NCBI RefSeq assembly: GCF_002223055.1
Contig: NZ_NKFL01000004.1
Coordinates: forward strand, 1,302,001 to 1,366,000
DNA length: 64,000 nt
Reading direction: 5' to 3'
Source: Burkholderia sp. HI2500
Lineage (GTDB): Bacteria > Pseudomonadota > Gammaproteobacteria > Burkholderiales > Burkholderiaceae
Below the pieces are notes generated by a model. The model did not search any database. It saw nothing but the letters and a program-made list of their open reading frames with translations, and was not told the origin of the DNA. Positions 1 through 9,373 of this stretch are shown here, piece by piece. The translations under genes were made by a program, and so were the position numbers. The stretch's first letter is position 1; the number at the start of each line of letters is the position of its first letter.

Positions 1-39
1 TGGTTCGCATCTTTTTCAATAAAAATCGGGGCTATCGTC

Positions 40-264
40 ATGTCAAGACGCGCCGAATTTCGAAACGAAGTAAAAACGCGGCTGCGTGATCGCGTGTACG
101 ACGCGCTCCAGTTCTACAAGCAGCTGCACGGCATCGATTCCGACTCCGCCGCGCTCAACCGCATCGCGGAAGTGGCGCTGTTCGGCGTTGTGGGCACTTT
201 GCCCGTTCAGCTCGCGGGCGTCAGTGCCGATGTGGGACAGACTGGCCCGCAGGTGAATGCATGA
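40..264 (+). CDS. Small phage protein, possible ribbon-helix-helix type
   Basis: Encodes 74 residues; the first gene of a tightly packed rightward cluster. It begins with a basic stretch (SRRAEFRNEVKTRLRDR) followed by predicted helices, loosely like a ribbon-helix-helix DNA-binding protein, but no diagnostic motif can be read, so the function is unknown. Its stop overlaps the next ATG (ATGA), which suggests translational coupling. The window opens inside the prophage, so upstream partners are not visible. Confidence 0.6.
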   Translation: MSRRAEFRNEVKTRLRDRVYDALQFYKQLHGIDSDSAALNRIAEVALFGVVGTLPVQLAGVSADVGQTGPQVNA

Positions 265-479
265 CAGGTCGCCGCGTAGAGCAGGCGGTCCTGCTGCCAG
301 TGGCCGAAGCAGCTGATCTGGCAATGCGTGCGGCGGCGGAGGGCATCCCCGTTACCGATTTCCTGGGAATTCAGGTGCTACGCGGCGCGTACGGCGCCAT
401 GCACCCGCTCGTCATCGAGTTTGAGAAGCGGCCCAAAGCGGCCCAATCTGGGACCGATGGTGAGGAGCAACAGCCGTGA
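261..479 (+). CDS. Hypothetical phage protein
   Basis: Encodes 72 residues, unrecognised. Mostly helical and Ala-rich with a charged C-terminus. It overlaps the preceding gene by 4 bases and its stop overlaps the GTG start of the replication gene, so three genes are coupled in a row. The position among early replication genes suggests an accessory role in replication or regulation; this is inference only. Confidence 0.6.
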   Translation: MTGRRVEQAVLLPVAEAADLAMRAAAEGIPVTDFLGIQVLRGAYGAMHPLVIEFEKRPKAAQSGTDGEEQQP

Positions 480-1585
480 ACGACCTCCCGAATCCTCTCA
501 CCGCTGTCGACTGCGATCTGCGCGATTTCGCGTTCATGCCGCTCGACGTCGTGCGCCTGCGTGACAGCGACATCGCGGCGTTGTCGACCGCAGATGAGTT
601 CCGCTCCGCAGTGCTGCTCTGGTGCGCTGCGTGGCACCAGGTGCCCGCTGCGTCTCTTCCGGACGACGATCGCGTGCTCGCGCAGCTGGCCGGGTACGGT
701 CGCGTCGTTGCCGAATGGAAGAAAGTGCGTGAAGGCGCGCTGCGCGGCTGGGTGAAGTGCGCTGATGGCCGCCTGTACCACCCCGTAGTCGCCGAGAAGG
801 CGCGCGATGCGTGGGCCGCAAAGCACGAGCAGCGCTACAAGACCGAGTGCGCACGCATCAAGAAGCACAACCAGCGTCACGAAATCCAGGTCGAATTCCC
901 CACGTTCGAAGAGTTCTTGTCCCCCGAATATCGCGATCCTGTCCCTAGGGACAAACAGAAAGTGTCCCCGGGGACATGCGGTAAGCGTCCCCCGGGACAA
1001 ACAGGGAGTGTCCCCCAAACTGTCCCCGGGGAAACAGCATCCAAGGGACAGGGAGAGGGAGAAGTAAACCTAAAAGCAAGCGGCGGCGGCACAGCACAGG
1101 CAGTAGCGGACGATGCGCAGAACGCCGCCGCCGCCTTCGTCGAGATCCTGCGCTCGAGTGGCGTGGGCTTTGCCGCCGATGACGAGCGCGTGCGCAGCTG
1201 GCCGTCGCTCGGCGCGACTCCGATCGACCTGCGTACCGCGATCCAGGTCGGGCTGCTGCGTCGGAAGCGCGAGGGCTCGACGCAGCCGCTGAATATCGGC
1301 CTGCTGAACTCGCTGCTGCCCGAGGCGATCGCGCAGCGCACCGGCCGCGCCGGTGCCGCTTCGTCTGGTGCGGCCGCCGGTCCGTGGCATACGAGCTGGG
1401 CCGGGATCGTTGCGCATGGCCGCACGCTCGGCCTCGAGCAGGGCGAGCATGAGACGTGTCCCGAATTCAAGCTGCGTGTGTTCGAAGCATCCGGCGATGG
1501 CCCGTGGTGGGACGAGCACAACCGCGCGTTTCGCAACAGCGCCGGCCCGGTCGCGGCTGGCTCGATCCTGGAGGCCGGTCGATGA
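476..1585 (+). CDS. DUF1376 (YdaU-like) phage replication protein
   Basis: Encodes 369 residues from a GTG at 476 preceded by GAGGAG. The N-terminal ~120 residues match the DUF1376/YdaU pattern of lambdoid-type replication proteins (MPLDVVRLRDSDIAAL, then a WKKVREGALRGW-like segment), which occupy the slot of a replication initiator. A basic stretch and a low-complexity linker (about residues 155-200) follow; the linker is encoded by repeated GGGACA/TGTCCC palindromes at 940-1050. The C-terminal part is more conserved-looking and of unknown role. The rusA gene follows with an ATGA overlap. The linker repeats may be the phage origin, as lambda ori lies inside gene O; that part is inference. 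Confidence 0.75.
   Translation: MNDLPNPLTAVDCDLRDFAFMPLDVVRLRDSDIAALSTADEFRSAVLLWCAAWHQVPAASLPDDDRVLAQLAGYGRVVAEWKKVREGALRGWVKCADGRLYHPVVAEKARDAWAAKHEQRYKTECARIKKHNQRHEIQVEFPTFEEFLSPEYRDPVPRDKQKVSPGTCGKRPPGQTGSVPQTVPGETASKGQGEGEVNLKASGGGTAQAVADDAQNAAAAFVEILRSSGVGFAADDERVRSWPSLGATPIDLRTAIQVGLLRRKREGSTQPLNIGLLNSLLPEAIAQRTGRAGAASSGAAAGPWHTSWAGIVAHGRTLGLEQGEHETCPEFKLRVFEASGDGPWWDEHNRAFRNSAGPVAAGSILEAGR
940..1050. repeat. Cluster of TGTCCC...GGGACA palindromes inside the replication gene
   Basis: Perfect palindromes lie at 940-953 (TGTCCCTAGGGACA), 963-976 (TGTCCCCGGGGACA) and 987-998 (GTCCC/GGGAC arms). Partial copies lie at 1009-1016, 1021-1032 and 1043-1050. Six units in 111 bases, in a linker-coding part of the DUF1376 gene, look like iterons for a replication initiator. 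Confidence 0.7.
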
Positions 1586-2058
1586 GCCACGAGCAACAGC
1601 AGCTGATCGCGGCGCCGATCGCCATGCGCAGCGTCGAATTCACGGTTCCCGGCACGCCGGTCGCGAAAGGCCGGCCGCGCTTCTCACTCCACGGTGGCCA
1701 CGTGCGCACGCACACGCCCGAGAAGACCGAGCGCTACGAGAACCTCGTGAAGATGGCCGCCAGCGCAGCGATGCGCAGCACCGAGCCGTACGCCGGCCCA
1801 ATCCGTCTCGTGGTGCACATCGGCATGCCCATCCCGACGAGTTGGTCGCAGAAGCGTCAACGCGCTGCGGCCGCCGGCGAGATCGGTGCCACCAAGAAGC
1901 CGGACGCGGACAACGTTGTCAAGGCGTTGAAAGACGGGATGAATGGGATCGCATACGTCGACGACGGCCAGGTCGTCGATCTCTGGGTCGCGAAGCGCTA
2001 TGCGGTCGTGCCCGGCGTGCGCGTCGAAGTCATCGATCTGAACCTGCAGCGAGCATAG
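1582..2058 (+). CDS. rusA: RusA-family Holliday junction resolvase
   Basis: Encodes 158 residues. The start at 1582 overlaps the stop of the replication gene (ATGA); longer in-frame starts would run deep into that gene. The N-terminus has the RusA-type FTVPGTPVAKGRPRF strand. The acidic catalytic residues are visible as D108 and D110 in KKPDADNVVK and D127/D128 in AYVDDGQV. RusA is a dimeric endonuclease that cuts four-way junctions made during phage recombination and replication. Length fits the family (about 120-160). Confidence 0.93.
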   Translation: MSHEQQQLIAAPIAMRSVEFTVPGTPVAKGRPRFSLHGGHVRTHTPEKTERYENLVKMAASAAMRSTEPYAGPIRLVVHIGMPIPTSWSQKRQRAAAAGEIGATKKPDADNVVKALKDGMNGIAYVDDGQVVDLWVAKRYAVVPGVRVEVIDLNLQRA

Positions 2059-2068
2059 GGAGGGCCCT

Positions 2069-2398
2069 TTGAAGACGAAAACCACGAAAATCACCCTCGA
2101 CACGGTGCTGTCGGTGATGAAGCCCGGGCAGCGCTACACGGCGCACGATCTCGCGCGCAACGCGGACGTGCCGCTGTCGACCGTGCGACATCTGCTCGCG
2201 AGCGACCGCGCAGCGACGCGCGTGGACGTGCGGCGCGGCGAGAAGCGCGGCCGCATGTTCTCGTTGGCCGGCACGTGCGGCGGCGAAGGACACGTCGACA
2301 CGCGGATCCGCCCGGACTTCACGAGCCACCTCACGGGGTATGCCGGCTGGCTCGGCAGCCACCAGGCACTGGCCATGACGACGCGGGGTGCTCGATGA
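2069..2398 (+). CDS. Winged-helix-like DNA-binding phage protein
   Basis: Encodes 109 residues from a TTG at 2069, chosen because a strong GGGAGGG site lies 5 bases upstream. Residues ~10-60 read as a helix-turn-helix (TAHDLARNADVPLSTVRHLLAS) followed by a basic wing (RRGEKRGRMFSLAG). Probably a phage regulator or replication accessory. Its stop overlaps the next ATG at 2395. The C-terminal ~35 residues are not recognisable. Confidence 0.6.
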   Translation: MKTKTTKITLDTVLSVMKPGQRYTAHDLARNADVPLSTVRHLLASDRAATRVDVRRGEKRGRMFSLAGTCGGEGHVDTRIRPDFTSHLTGYAGWLGSHQALAMTTRGAR

Positions 2399-2826
2399 GC
2401 GGCTTCCGGAGCATCGAGGAACGGCTCGACAACTGGGGGGCGACGGTTCGCTCGCCGCGGTTCAAGCCGGAGGTGTGCGCGCAGTGGGCGCGGCTGCATG
2501 TGGCGCTGCGCGACAAGGCGCTCGCCGAGATGACGATCCCGCCGGAGCAGAAGGACGGATGGGTCATCGAGGCTGCATGGTCTGCCATGCCGAACCACGT
2601 CGCGAAATGGGTGCTGAAGTACACCTACGTCTGGCGCATGGGCCCGGACCAGGTGCAGACGCGGATGCGGAAGGTACACAACGTCGTACTGCGCGGCCGG
2701 CGCTTCGAGTTGGTGCTCGCCGACGCGCACCGCGCGATCTCGCAGAGCATCGTGAAGTTCACTGCTGCATCGGTCATCGGAAAAATTGCATCGAGCGGTT
2801 GTAAACCCTCGGAATCTGTTCTATGA
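2395..2826 (+). CDS. Putative antiterminator Q-like protein
   Basis: Encodes 143 residues from ATG 2395, coupled to the preceding stop. The N-terminus (SIEERLDNWG) and the following helical, Trp-rich body resemble lambdoid/DUF1133-type antitermination Q proteins. These load on RNA polymerase at the late promoter and let it pass terminators. Position agrees: last gene before a strong terminator (2903-2934) and the start of the late operon. The assignment rests on pattern and location, not on a diagnostic motif. Confidence 0.5.
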   Translation: MSGFRSIEERLDNWGATVRSPRFKPEVCAQWARLHVALRDKALAEMTIPPEQKDGWVIEAAWSAMPNHVAKWVLKYTYVWRMGPDQVQTRMRKVHNVVLRGRRFELVLADAHRAISQSIVKFTAASVIGKIASSGCKPSESVL

Positions 2827-2902
2827 TCCTCGGCAGATTACCGATTCCGCCTTGCGCGTGAGCTTTTGCTTCCCGGTTGGGAGGCAGACGCGCGAGGATA
2901 CG

Positions 2903-2935
2903 AAGCCCCGTAGGCGAAAGCCACGGGGCTTTTTG
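2903..2935 (+). terminator. Rho-independent terminator at the late-operon leader
   Basis: AAGCCCCGT (2903-2911) pairs with ACGGGGCTT (2923-2931), followed by a T run. It lies just after the Q-like gene and before the late genes, the place where a Q-dependent promoter-proximal terminator is expected. The 75 bases upstream (2827-2902) probably hold the late promoter, which I cannot place exactly. Confidence 0.8.
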
Positions 2936-2950
2936 CATTGGGGCGACGCC

Positions 2951-3130
2951 ATGTCTTTCCGCATCCTCGAAACCCGCATGTACCGCGATCCAATGCTGGT
3001 GCTTGAGGCGAAGCAAGAAGCCGAGCAGCGCGAACGGCAGCGGCAGGCGCTCAGGAACGAGCCCAGCCCAGCGCGCCGCTCGGCCGAGGCGCTGTTCGAC
3101 CTGCCGCCACGGCTGGATAGCGTGGCATGA
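2951..3130 (+). CDS. Small hypothetical phage protein
   Basis: Encodes 59 residues (MSFRILETRMYRDPMLVLEA...), rich in Glu, Arg and Gln, probably a short helical protein. ATG 2951 is the first start after the terminator. Its stop overlaps the ATG of the metallopeptidase-like gene at 3127. Unrecognised. Confidence 0.55.
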   Translation: MSFRILETRMYRDPMLVLEAKQEAEQRERQRQALRNEPSPARRSAEALFDLPPRLDSVA

Positions 3131-3780
3131 CCCGGGCGCAGAAGGCCACGCCCGGCAGCAATCGACCCATGCCGCCTGACGCGCTCTTCGACGACTCGAA
3201 CTGGTTTCTCCACCTCATGCCGGCCGACGGCGTGAACGACTGGGTGCACCACACGTTCCTGCGCGAAGGCGCGCCGCTGCACAACCCGGATCACGCGCAC
3301 CTGGTCGACGCCGACGTCGCCTACCTCTGGGCAGCCGTCGAGAATGTGCGCCAGATGCGCCGCGTCGTCGGCCAATGCGAAGAGGTGATGATCCGTGCCG
3401 GCGGCTGGCAACGCGCCAGGCAGGAGCAACAGCTTTGTGAGTGGTTCGGCCGCGTGCCGGCGTTCCTAATCACGCTCGACGCGCACTACGCGCGCGAATG
3501 CAGCGACATGGAGTGGTGCGCGCTCGTTGAGCACGAGCTATATCACATTGGCCAGCGCGACGACGGGTTCGGCGCGCCTGCCTTCACGAAGGACGGCATG
3601 CCGAAGCTCGGCATCCGCGGTCACGACGTCGAGGAATTCGTGGGCGTCGTCCGGCGATACGGCGCCGGCGCGGCGGCCGGCGACACGGCAAAGCTGGTCG
3701 ACGCTGCCCGCCGCGCGCCGGAGGTCGGCCACGTCGACATCGCGCGAGCGTGCGGCACCTGCATCCTGCGCGCCGCATAG
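3127..3780 (+). CDS. Putative phage zinc metallopeptidase (HEXXH protein)
   Basis: Encodes 217 residues. An HELYH zincin motif at about residues 136-140 (LVEHELYHIGQ) and a downstream GHDVEEF segment (about 166-171) that can supply the third ligand match the putative phage metallopeptidase domain found just upstream of terminase genes. No signal peptide, so it acts in the cytoplasm. The substrate is unknown; a host or head protein is possible. Start overlaps the preceding stop. Confidence 0.75.
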   Translation: MTRAQKATPGSNRPMPPDALFDDSNWFLHLMPADGVNDWVHHTFLREGAPLHNPDHAHLVDADVAYLWAAVENVRQMRRVVGQCEEVMIRAGGWQRARQEQQLCEWFGRVPAFLITLDAHYARECSDMEWCALVEHELYHIGQRDDGFGAPAFTKDGMPKLGIRGHDVEEFVGVVRRYGAGAAAGDTAKLVDAARRAPEVGHVDIARACGTCILRAA

Positions 3781-3800
3781 CCTACTGAACGCATTCCACC

Positions 3801-4280
3801 ATGGCAAAACTTCAGGAGCCGATCAAGCTGTACATCGTGCAGTCCTTGGCCTGCTTCGACACGATCTCGCGCGTTGCCAAGGCCGTGCGCGAGGAATTCG
3901 GCGTCGAGGTATCGCCGCAGCAGTGCGAGCGATACGACCCGACGAAACAGGCCGGCTCATCGCTGAGCAAGAAGTATCGGGAGATCTTCGAGCGCACGCG
4001 CGAGGAATTCCTGAAGGACACGTCGCGCATCGGCGTCGCGCACCGCGCCGTGCGCCTCCGCAAACTCGACCACGCTGTCGGCATCGCCGAGCAGCGCGGA
4101 AACATTCCGCTGATGGCCCAACTGCTCGAACAAGCTGCGAAGGAAGCCGGTGACGCGTTCACAAACCGTCACCGTCTGGAGCACACGGGCAAGGAGGGCG
4201 GTCCGATCACCGCGATCTCGACTGTGACGAACGACCCACAGGAGGCGGCGAAGATCTACGCCAAGCTCATGAACCCGTAG
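3801..4280 (+). CDS. DUF2280 protein, probable terminase small subunit
   Basis: Encodes 159 residues. The N-terminal helices, with a helix-turn-helix-like region ([24 protein letters not shown]) and the [14 protein letters not shown] segment, match the DUF2280 family that sits directly before large terminase genes. Small terminases bind pac/cos DNA and recruit the large subunit. The large subunit starts 2 bases after this stop. No clear ribosome site upstream. Confidence 0.85.
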   Translation: MAKLQEPIKLYIVQSLACFDTISRVAKAVREEFGVEVSPQQCERYDPTKQAGSSLSKKYREIFERTREEFLKDTSRIGVAHRAVRLRKLDHAVGIAEQRGNIPLMAQLLEQAAKEAGDAFTNRHRLEHTGKEGGPITAISTVTNDPQEAAKIYAKLMNP

Positions 4281-4281
4281 C

Positions 4282-5883
4282 ATGCCCATCCCGTTCCCGT
4301 TCGACTTCCGCGCACCGGACTACGTGCAGGTGTTCGAATGGCGAGCGGAACGGCTGAAGCGCATCCGCGCGAATCCGGGCATGCTGCCGGCGCTGCGGAC
4401 GTTCTACCGCGACAACCCGGCCCAGTTCATCATCGACTGGGGTATGACGTTCGATCCGCGTAACGTCGAGCGCGGGCTGCCGGCGACGATCCCATTCCTG
4501 CTGTTCCCGAAGCAGGAAGAGTGGTGCCAGTGGTTCATGGAGCGCTGGAAGGCGCAGGAGCCCGGCATCACCGAGAAGACCCGGGACATGGGCATGTCAT
4601 GGCTCACGGTCGGCCTTGCCGGCACGATCTGCCTGTTCCACGAGGGCGTCGCAGCCGGCTTCGGCTCGCGCAAGGAAGAGTACGTCGACAAGATCGGCGC
4701 GCCGAAGAGCCTGTTCTGGAAGGCGCGCGAGTTCCTGCGCCTGCTGCCCGCTGAGTTCCGCGGATCGTGGGACATCGGCACGCACGCGCCGCACATGCGC
4801 ATCCTGTTCCCGGATACGGGCTCGGTGATCACGGGCGAGTCGGGCGACGGTATCGGCCGCGGGGATCGCGCCAGCTTCTATGTCGTCGACGAGTCGGCGT
4901 TCCTGGAGCGGCCGCAGCTGGTCGATGCGTCGCTGTCAGCGACGACGAACTGCCGTCAGGACATCTCGACGCCGAACGGCATGGGCAACTCGTTCGCGCA
5001 GCGGCGTCACAGCGGCAAGATCAAGGTCTTCACGTTCCACTGGCGAGACGACCCGCGCAAGGACGACGCCTGGTACGCGAAGCAGGTTGCCGAGCTGCCG
5101 GCCGTCGTCGTCGCGCAGGAGATCGACATCAACTACGCGGCGTCCGTCGAGGGCGTCGTGATCCCGTCTGCATGGGTGCAGGCCGCGATCGGCGCGCACG
5201 TGAAGCTCGGCATCGACCCGAGCGGCCTGCGCCGCGGCGGCCTCGACGTGGCCGACGAGGGCAAGGACAAGAACGCATTTGCGGGCCGCTACGGCTTCCT
5301 GCTGAACTTCCTGCGGTCCTGGTCTGGCAAGGGCGGCGACATCTACGAGACGGTCGAGAAGACCTTCGGCATCTGCGACGAGTTGGGCTACGAGTCGTTC
5401 GATTACGACGCCGACGGGCTCGGCGCCGGCGTGCGCGGCGACGCGCGCGTGATCAATGAGCGGCGAATCGAGATCGGCAAGCGGCCGATCAACGACGAGC
5501 CGTTCCGCGGCTCCGGGCCGGTGCATGACCCGGAAGGCGAGATGGTGCAGGAGCGGAAGAACAAGGACTACTTCGCGAACCTGAAGGCGCAGGCGTGGTG
5601 GGCACTCCGGCTGCGCTTCCAGGCGACGTATCGAGCTGTCGTCGAGGGCAAGCCATACAACCCCGACGACATCATCTCGATCGACCCCGCGCTGGACGAG
5701 CTGTCCGCGCTGACGATGGAGCTCGCTCAACCGACCTACACAGTGAACGGCGTCGGGAAGATCGTTATCGACAAGGCGCCGGACGGCACGAAATCGCCGA
5801 ACTTGGCTGACGCGGTCATGATCGCGTATCAGCCGGCCGGGCAGGTATTGGACATCTGGACAAAGTTGGGGTCGGCGGGATGA
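4282..5883 (+). CDS. Terminase large subunit
   Basis: Encodes 533 residues. ATPase motifs are in order: a variant Walker A at 101-107 (RDMGMSW), Walker B at 199-204 (FYVVDE), and the coupling motif around 219-233 ([15 protein letters not shown]). The nuclease domain follows, with its first acidic residue in [13 protein letters not shown] (about 320-332). It packages DNA into the procapsid and cuts concatemers. Length is normal. The stop overlaps the portal ATG. Confidence 0.95.
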   Translation: MPIPFPFDFRAPDYVQVFEWRAERLKRIRANPGMLPALRTFYRDNPAQFIIDWGMTFDPRNVERGLPATIPFLLFPKQEEWCQWFMERWKAQEPGITEKTRDMGMSWLTVGLAGTICLFHEGVAAGFGSRKEEYVDKIGAPKSLFWKAREFLRLLPAEFRGSWDIGTHAPHMRILFPDTGSVITGESGDGIGRGDRASFYVVDESAFLERPQLVDASLSATTNCRQDISTPNGMGNSFAQRRHSGKIKVFTFHWRDDPRKDDAWYAKQVAELPAVVVAQEIDINYAASVEGVVIPSAWVQAAIGAHVKLGIDPSGLRRGGLDVADEGKDKNAFAGRYGFLLNFLRSWSGKGGDIYETVEKTFGICDELGYESFDYDADGLGAGVRGDARVINERRIEIGKRPINDEPFRGSGPVHDPEGEMVQERKNKDYFANLKAQAWWALRLRFQATYRAVVEGKPYNPDDIISIDPALDELSALTMELAQPTYTVNGVGKIVIDKAPDGTKSPNLADAVMIAYQPAGQVLDIWTKLGSAG

Positions 5884-7463
5884 ATCGAAAGCAACGCAAG
5901 GCCGAGCAGCGGCAATACCGCGCGATGGCTGCGGATTCCGCCAACGCGAAGCGCTGGCTCACGCCGGACAGCTTCCAGAACTTCGAGGCACGCGTCGGGC
6001 TCGGCACGCCGAACCAGGCATCAGCCTACCAGTACGGGTTCGACTTCATCTCCCGCAACCGCGTGCAGATGGAGGCGATGTACCGGTCGTCGTGGATCGT
6101 CGGCCAGGCCGTCGACGTCGTCGCGGAAGACATGACGCGCATGGGCGTCGAGATCGGTTCGGACATCGATCCCGAGGACAAGGACACGCTGAACCAGGGG
6201 TTCGAGAATCTCGCGATCTGGGACAGCTTCTGCGACACGGTGAAGTGGGCGCGCCTCTACGGCGGCGCGCTCGCCGTCATGATGATCGACGGCCAGGACG
6301 CGTCGAAGCCTCTGCGGCTCGACTCGATCGCCGAGGGACAGTTCAAGGGCCTCTGCGTGCTCGATCGCTGGCTCGTGCAGCCGACGCTTACGGATCTGGT
6401 GCAGGAGCCCGGTCCTGAGCTCGGTATGCCGCGCTACTACGACGTCGTCGCCGACTCGATGGCGCTCCCGCGCCAGCGCATCCACTACAGCCGCGTGCTC
6501 CGCTTCGATGGCGTCACGCTGCCGTACTGGCAGCGCATCGCCGAGAACCTCTGGGGGCAGTCCGTCATCGAGCGGCTGATCGACCGACTCGTCGCGTTCG
6601 ACAGCACGACGATGGGCGCAGCGCAGCTCGTATTCAAGGCGCACCTTCGCACGATGAAGGTGAAGGATCTGCGCAAGGTCATTGCGGCTGGCGGCCCGGC
6701 GCTCGAGGCGCTGCTGAAGAACGTCGACTTCATCCGTCGGTTCCAGTCCAACGAAGGGCTGTCGCTGATCGATGCGGACGACGAGATGCAGATCGACCAG
6801 TACGGGTTCACCGGTCTGGATGCCGTCCTGCTGCAGTTCGCACAGCAGCTCGCGGGCGCGCTGCAGATCCCGCTCGTGCGTCTGCTCGGCCAGTCACCGG
6901 CCGGCCTGAACGCCACCGGCGAATCGGACCTGCGCACGTACTACGACAACATCAAGCAGCAGCAGGAGCGCCGGCTGCGCCGCCCGCTGAATGTGCTGTT
7001 CGAGGTGATGTTCCGCTCGATCCTCGGGAAATCCCCTCCGAAGGGCTTCTCGTACGACTTCCGCGCGCTATGGCAGATGACGGACGAGCAGAAGGCGACC
7101 ACGGCGAACACGATCACCGACGCGGTGACGAAGGCAGTCGATGCAGGCCTGATGTCGCCGTCCGGCGGCATGAAGGAGCTGCGCGCGTCGGCGCATCGCA
7201 CCGGCGTGTTCGCGTCGATCACCGACGAGGAAATCAAGCAGGCCGAGGACGAGCCACCGCCGGCGGCCGAGATGGAGCTTCCCACTGATGCTGATGACCC
7301 GAACGACGGACCGCAAGCGACGCCGAAACCCGTTGCGCCTGGCCGCTCCCGAGCGTCATCTAAGGACGCAGCTCCGCAAGATCGCCGAACAGGTGGGCGC
7401 GTTGGTCGATGGCTTTCCGCCTGGCGATCCCGCGTACGCGCCGACGATCGAGCAGCTGCTTAG
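5880..7463 (+). CDS. Portal protein (DUF1073 type)
   Basis: Encodes 527 residues; forms the dodecameric ring at the capsid vertex for DNA entry and tail attachment. The [20 protein letters not shown] start, the [16 protein letters not shown] strand and the [20 protein letters not shown] segment are typical of DUF1073 portals. The last ~55 residues (after ELPTDADDP) turn into Arg/Ala/Ser-rich sequence and overlap the next gene in another frame, so the functional end may be nearer residue 470. Confidence 0.92.
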   Translation: MNRKQRKAEQRQYRAMAADSANAKRWLTPDSFQNFEARVGLGTPNQASAYQYGFDFISRNRVQMEAMYRSSWIVGQAVDVVAEDMTRMGVEIGSDIDPEDKDTLNQGFENLAIWDSFCDTVKWARLYGGALAVMMIDGQDASKPLRLDSIAEGQFKGLCVLDRWLVQPTLTDLVQEPGPELGMPRYYDVVADSMALPRQRIHYSRVLRFDGVTLPYWQRIAENLWGQSVIERLIDRLVAFDSTTMGAAQLVFKAHLRTMKVKDLRKVIAAGGPALEALLKNVDFIRRFQSNEGLSLIDADDEMQIDQYGFTGLDAVLLQFAQQLAGALQIPLVRLLGQSPAGLNATGESDLRTYYDNIKQQQERRLRRPLNVLFEVMFRSILGKSPPKGFSYDFRALWQMTDEQKATTANTITDAVTKAVDAGLMSPSGGMKELRASAHRTGVFASITDEEIKQAEDEPPPAAEMELPTDADDPNDGPQATPKPVAPGRSRASSKDAAPQDRRTGGRVGRWLSAWRSRVRADDRAAA

Positions 7464-8046
7464 GCGGTATGCCGAGGCACTCGGTCCGTGGGCGGAAGTC
7501 ACCGCCGCGCGCCTGCTCGACGACCTGAACCGGCGCGACGAGCAGGCGTGGATGCAGCAGGCGGCCGACATGTCGCGTGCGTTGCGCGACGAGCTGCGGC
7601 GCGCGCCGACCGGCGAGACGATGCGCGCGCTGATGGCGGAGCAGGTGGGGTTGATCAAGTCGATTCCGCTGGAGGCCGCCGAGCGCGTGCACCGACTCAC
7701 GATCGAGGCGCTTGAAGACAGCACGCGCGCGGCTGCGATCTCGAAGGAGATTCAGCGATCGGGCGAGGTCGCAAAGAGCCGCGCCGACCTGATCGCCCGC
7801 ACGGAGGTTTCGCGCGCAGCGACGTCGCTGACGGAAGCCCGCGCGCTCGCCGTCGGTAGCACGCACTACATCTGGCGCACCAGCGGCGACAGCGACGTGC
7901 GGCCCGGCCACCGCGCGATGGAAGGCATGGTCTGCGCCTGGAACGACCCGCCGGAGGTCGAAGAAAACGGCCGCGTCATGCGGTTCCACCCCGGTCAGAT
8001 CTGGAACTGCCGGTGCTGGGCCGAACCGATCATTTCCGAGGACTGA
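7288..8046 (+). CDS. Mu gpF-like minor head protein (head morphogenesis)
   Basis: Encodes 252 residues. The second half carries the SPP1 gp7/Mu gpF pattern: RADLIARTEVSRA, then SGDSDVRPGHRAMEG, and a C-terminal HPGQIWNCRCWAEP. This is a minor capsid protein carried in with the portal. ATG 7288 (or 7294) gives a family-like basic N-terminus but overlaps the portal gene by 176 bases in a different frame. Confidence 0.88.
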   Translation: MLMTRTTDRKRRRNPLRLAAPERHLRTQLRKIAEQVGALVDGFPPGDPAYAPTIEQLLRRYAEALGPWAEVTAARLLDDLNRRDEQAWMQQAADMSRALRDELRRAPTGETMRALMAEQVGLIKSIPLEAAERVHRLTIEALEDSTRAAAISKEIQRSGEVAKSRADLIARTEVSRAATSLTEARALAVGSTHYIWRTSGDSDVRPGHRAMEGMVCAWNDPPEVEENGRVMRFHPGQIWNCRCWAEPIISED

Positions 8047-8047
8047 C

Positions 8048-9361
8048 ATGCGCTTCTACACGATCCAGAAGCTCGGGCCGAAGCGTTCGCTCACGCCCGA
8101 GGGCTTCCTGCTGTGCGAGGACGTTCCCGTCGCGCGCACCGGCGAGATGCTGTACGCCGATGGCGAGGTTCCGATCGAGGCGGGGCCGGACGGCCTGATC
8201 CGCATCAGCCGCACGCCGGAAGAGGTGTTCCGCGACGAGACGCTCGCAAGCTGCGCCGGCAAGCCGGTGACATTGGATCACCCCGACGACTTCGTAACCC
8301 CAGCGACATTCTCCGCGCTCGGCAAGGGCGTGATGCTGAACATCCGCCGGGGCGACGGGATCGAGAACGACCTGATCCTCGCCGATCTGCTGATCACCGC
8401 GCAGGAAGCGATCGAAGCGGTGCAGTACGAAGAAATCGAAGAGGTCAGCCTCGGCTACGAGGCTGACTACGAACAGGTATCACCCGGCCGCGGGGTACAG
8501 CGGAACATCGTTGTCAACCACGTAGCCATCGTCCCTCGCGGCCGCTGCGGCCCGCGCTGCGCGATCGGCGATAAGGAACCCGAGATGAAGACGAAAGACA
8601 GCAAGCCGACCACGAAGCCGCCGCGCCGCTCGTCGTGGCTCGACCGCCTGATGAAGTCGCTGAAGACCGGCGACGAGGACGGCGTCGAGGAAGCGCTCGA
8701 AGAGGGCCGCAAGTCGATGGACGAAGAGTCCGAGGAAGAGCGCGAGAAGCGCGAAGCAGCCGAGCGCGAGGGCAAGACGGCTGATGCGATCGCAGCGCTC
8801 ACGAAGACGGTCAAGGCCCTCGATCGCAAGATCAACCGCCTCGCCGCGCGCGACGCTGAGCGCGAAACCGAGGACGACGACGAGGAAGAGGACGATGAGA
8901 TGGACGAGACGACGGACACCGTCATCGAGGCTGAAACGGCCGGCCGCCTCGATCAGTCGGGCGTCGACCTGTACACCGGCGACTCCGCGCGCCTGATCCC
9001 GGCACGCGCGGAGATCCTCGCTCCGGGCGTGAAGCTCCCGACGCTCGACGGCCTGAAGACGAAGGACCGCGCGGCCGCGCTCTGCCGCTGCCAGCGCAAG
9101 GCGCTCGACCAGGCATACGAGACGGACGCCGGCCGCGCCGCGATCGCGCCGTTCCTCGGCGGCCGCGCTCCGGACTTCGACACTATGCCGGCACGCGTCG
9201 TCGACACCATCTTCACCGGCGCGGCCGAGCTGATGCGGGCGAAGAACAACGCCGGCGCCTCGAGCGGCAAGGTGAACACGCGCGATTTCGGCAAGGCAAC
9301 CACGATCGCCGACATCAACAAGCGCAACGCGGAATTCTGGTCCAAGCGGGCCGGCCAATAA
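8048..9361 (+). CDS. DUF2213 capsid maturation protease/scaffold
   Basis: Encodes 437 residues. Residues ~1-170 match DUF2213 prohead-protease-like proteins (KPVTLDHPDD near 75, NHVAIVPRGRCG near 155). This is followed by a long acidic, coiled-coil region (EEEREKREAAEREGKTAD, then a run of Asp/Glu) typical of a fused scaffold. The C-terminal ~120 residues form a distinct domain ending KRNAEFWSKRAGQ. The protein probably guides shell assembly and then trims head proteins. Starts 1 base after the F-like gene. Confidence 0.85.
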   Translation: MRFYTIQKLGPKRSLTPEGFLLCEDVPVARTGEMLYADGEVPIEAGPDGLIRISRTPEEVFRDETLASCAGKPVTLDHPDDFVTPATFSALGKGVMLNIRRGDGIENDLILADLLITAQEAIEAVQYEEIEEVSLGYEADYEQVSPGRGVQRNIVVNHVAIVPRGRCGPRCAIGDKEPEMKTKDSKPTTKPPRRSSWLDRLMKSLKTGDEDGVEEALEEGRKSMDEESEEEREKREAAEREGKTADAIAALTKTVKALDRKINRLAARDAERETEDDDEEEDDEMDETTDTVIEAETAGRLDQSGVDLYTGDSARLIPARAEILAPGVKLPTLDGLKTKDRAAALCRCQRKALDQAYETDAGRAAIAPFLGGRAPDFDTMPARVVDTIFTGAAELMRAKNNAGASSGKVNTRDFGKATTIADINKRNAEFWSKRAGQ

Positions 9362-9373
9362 GGAGAGTGCCAC

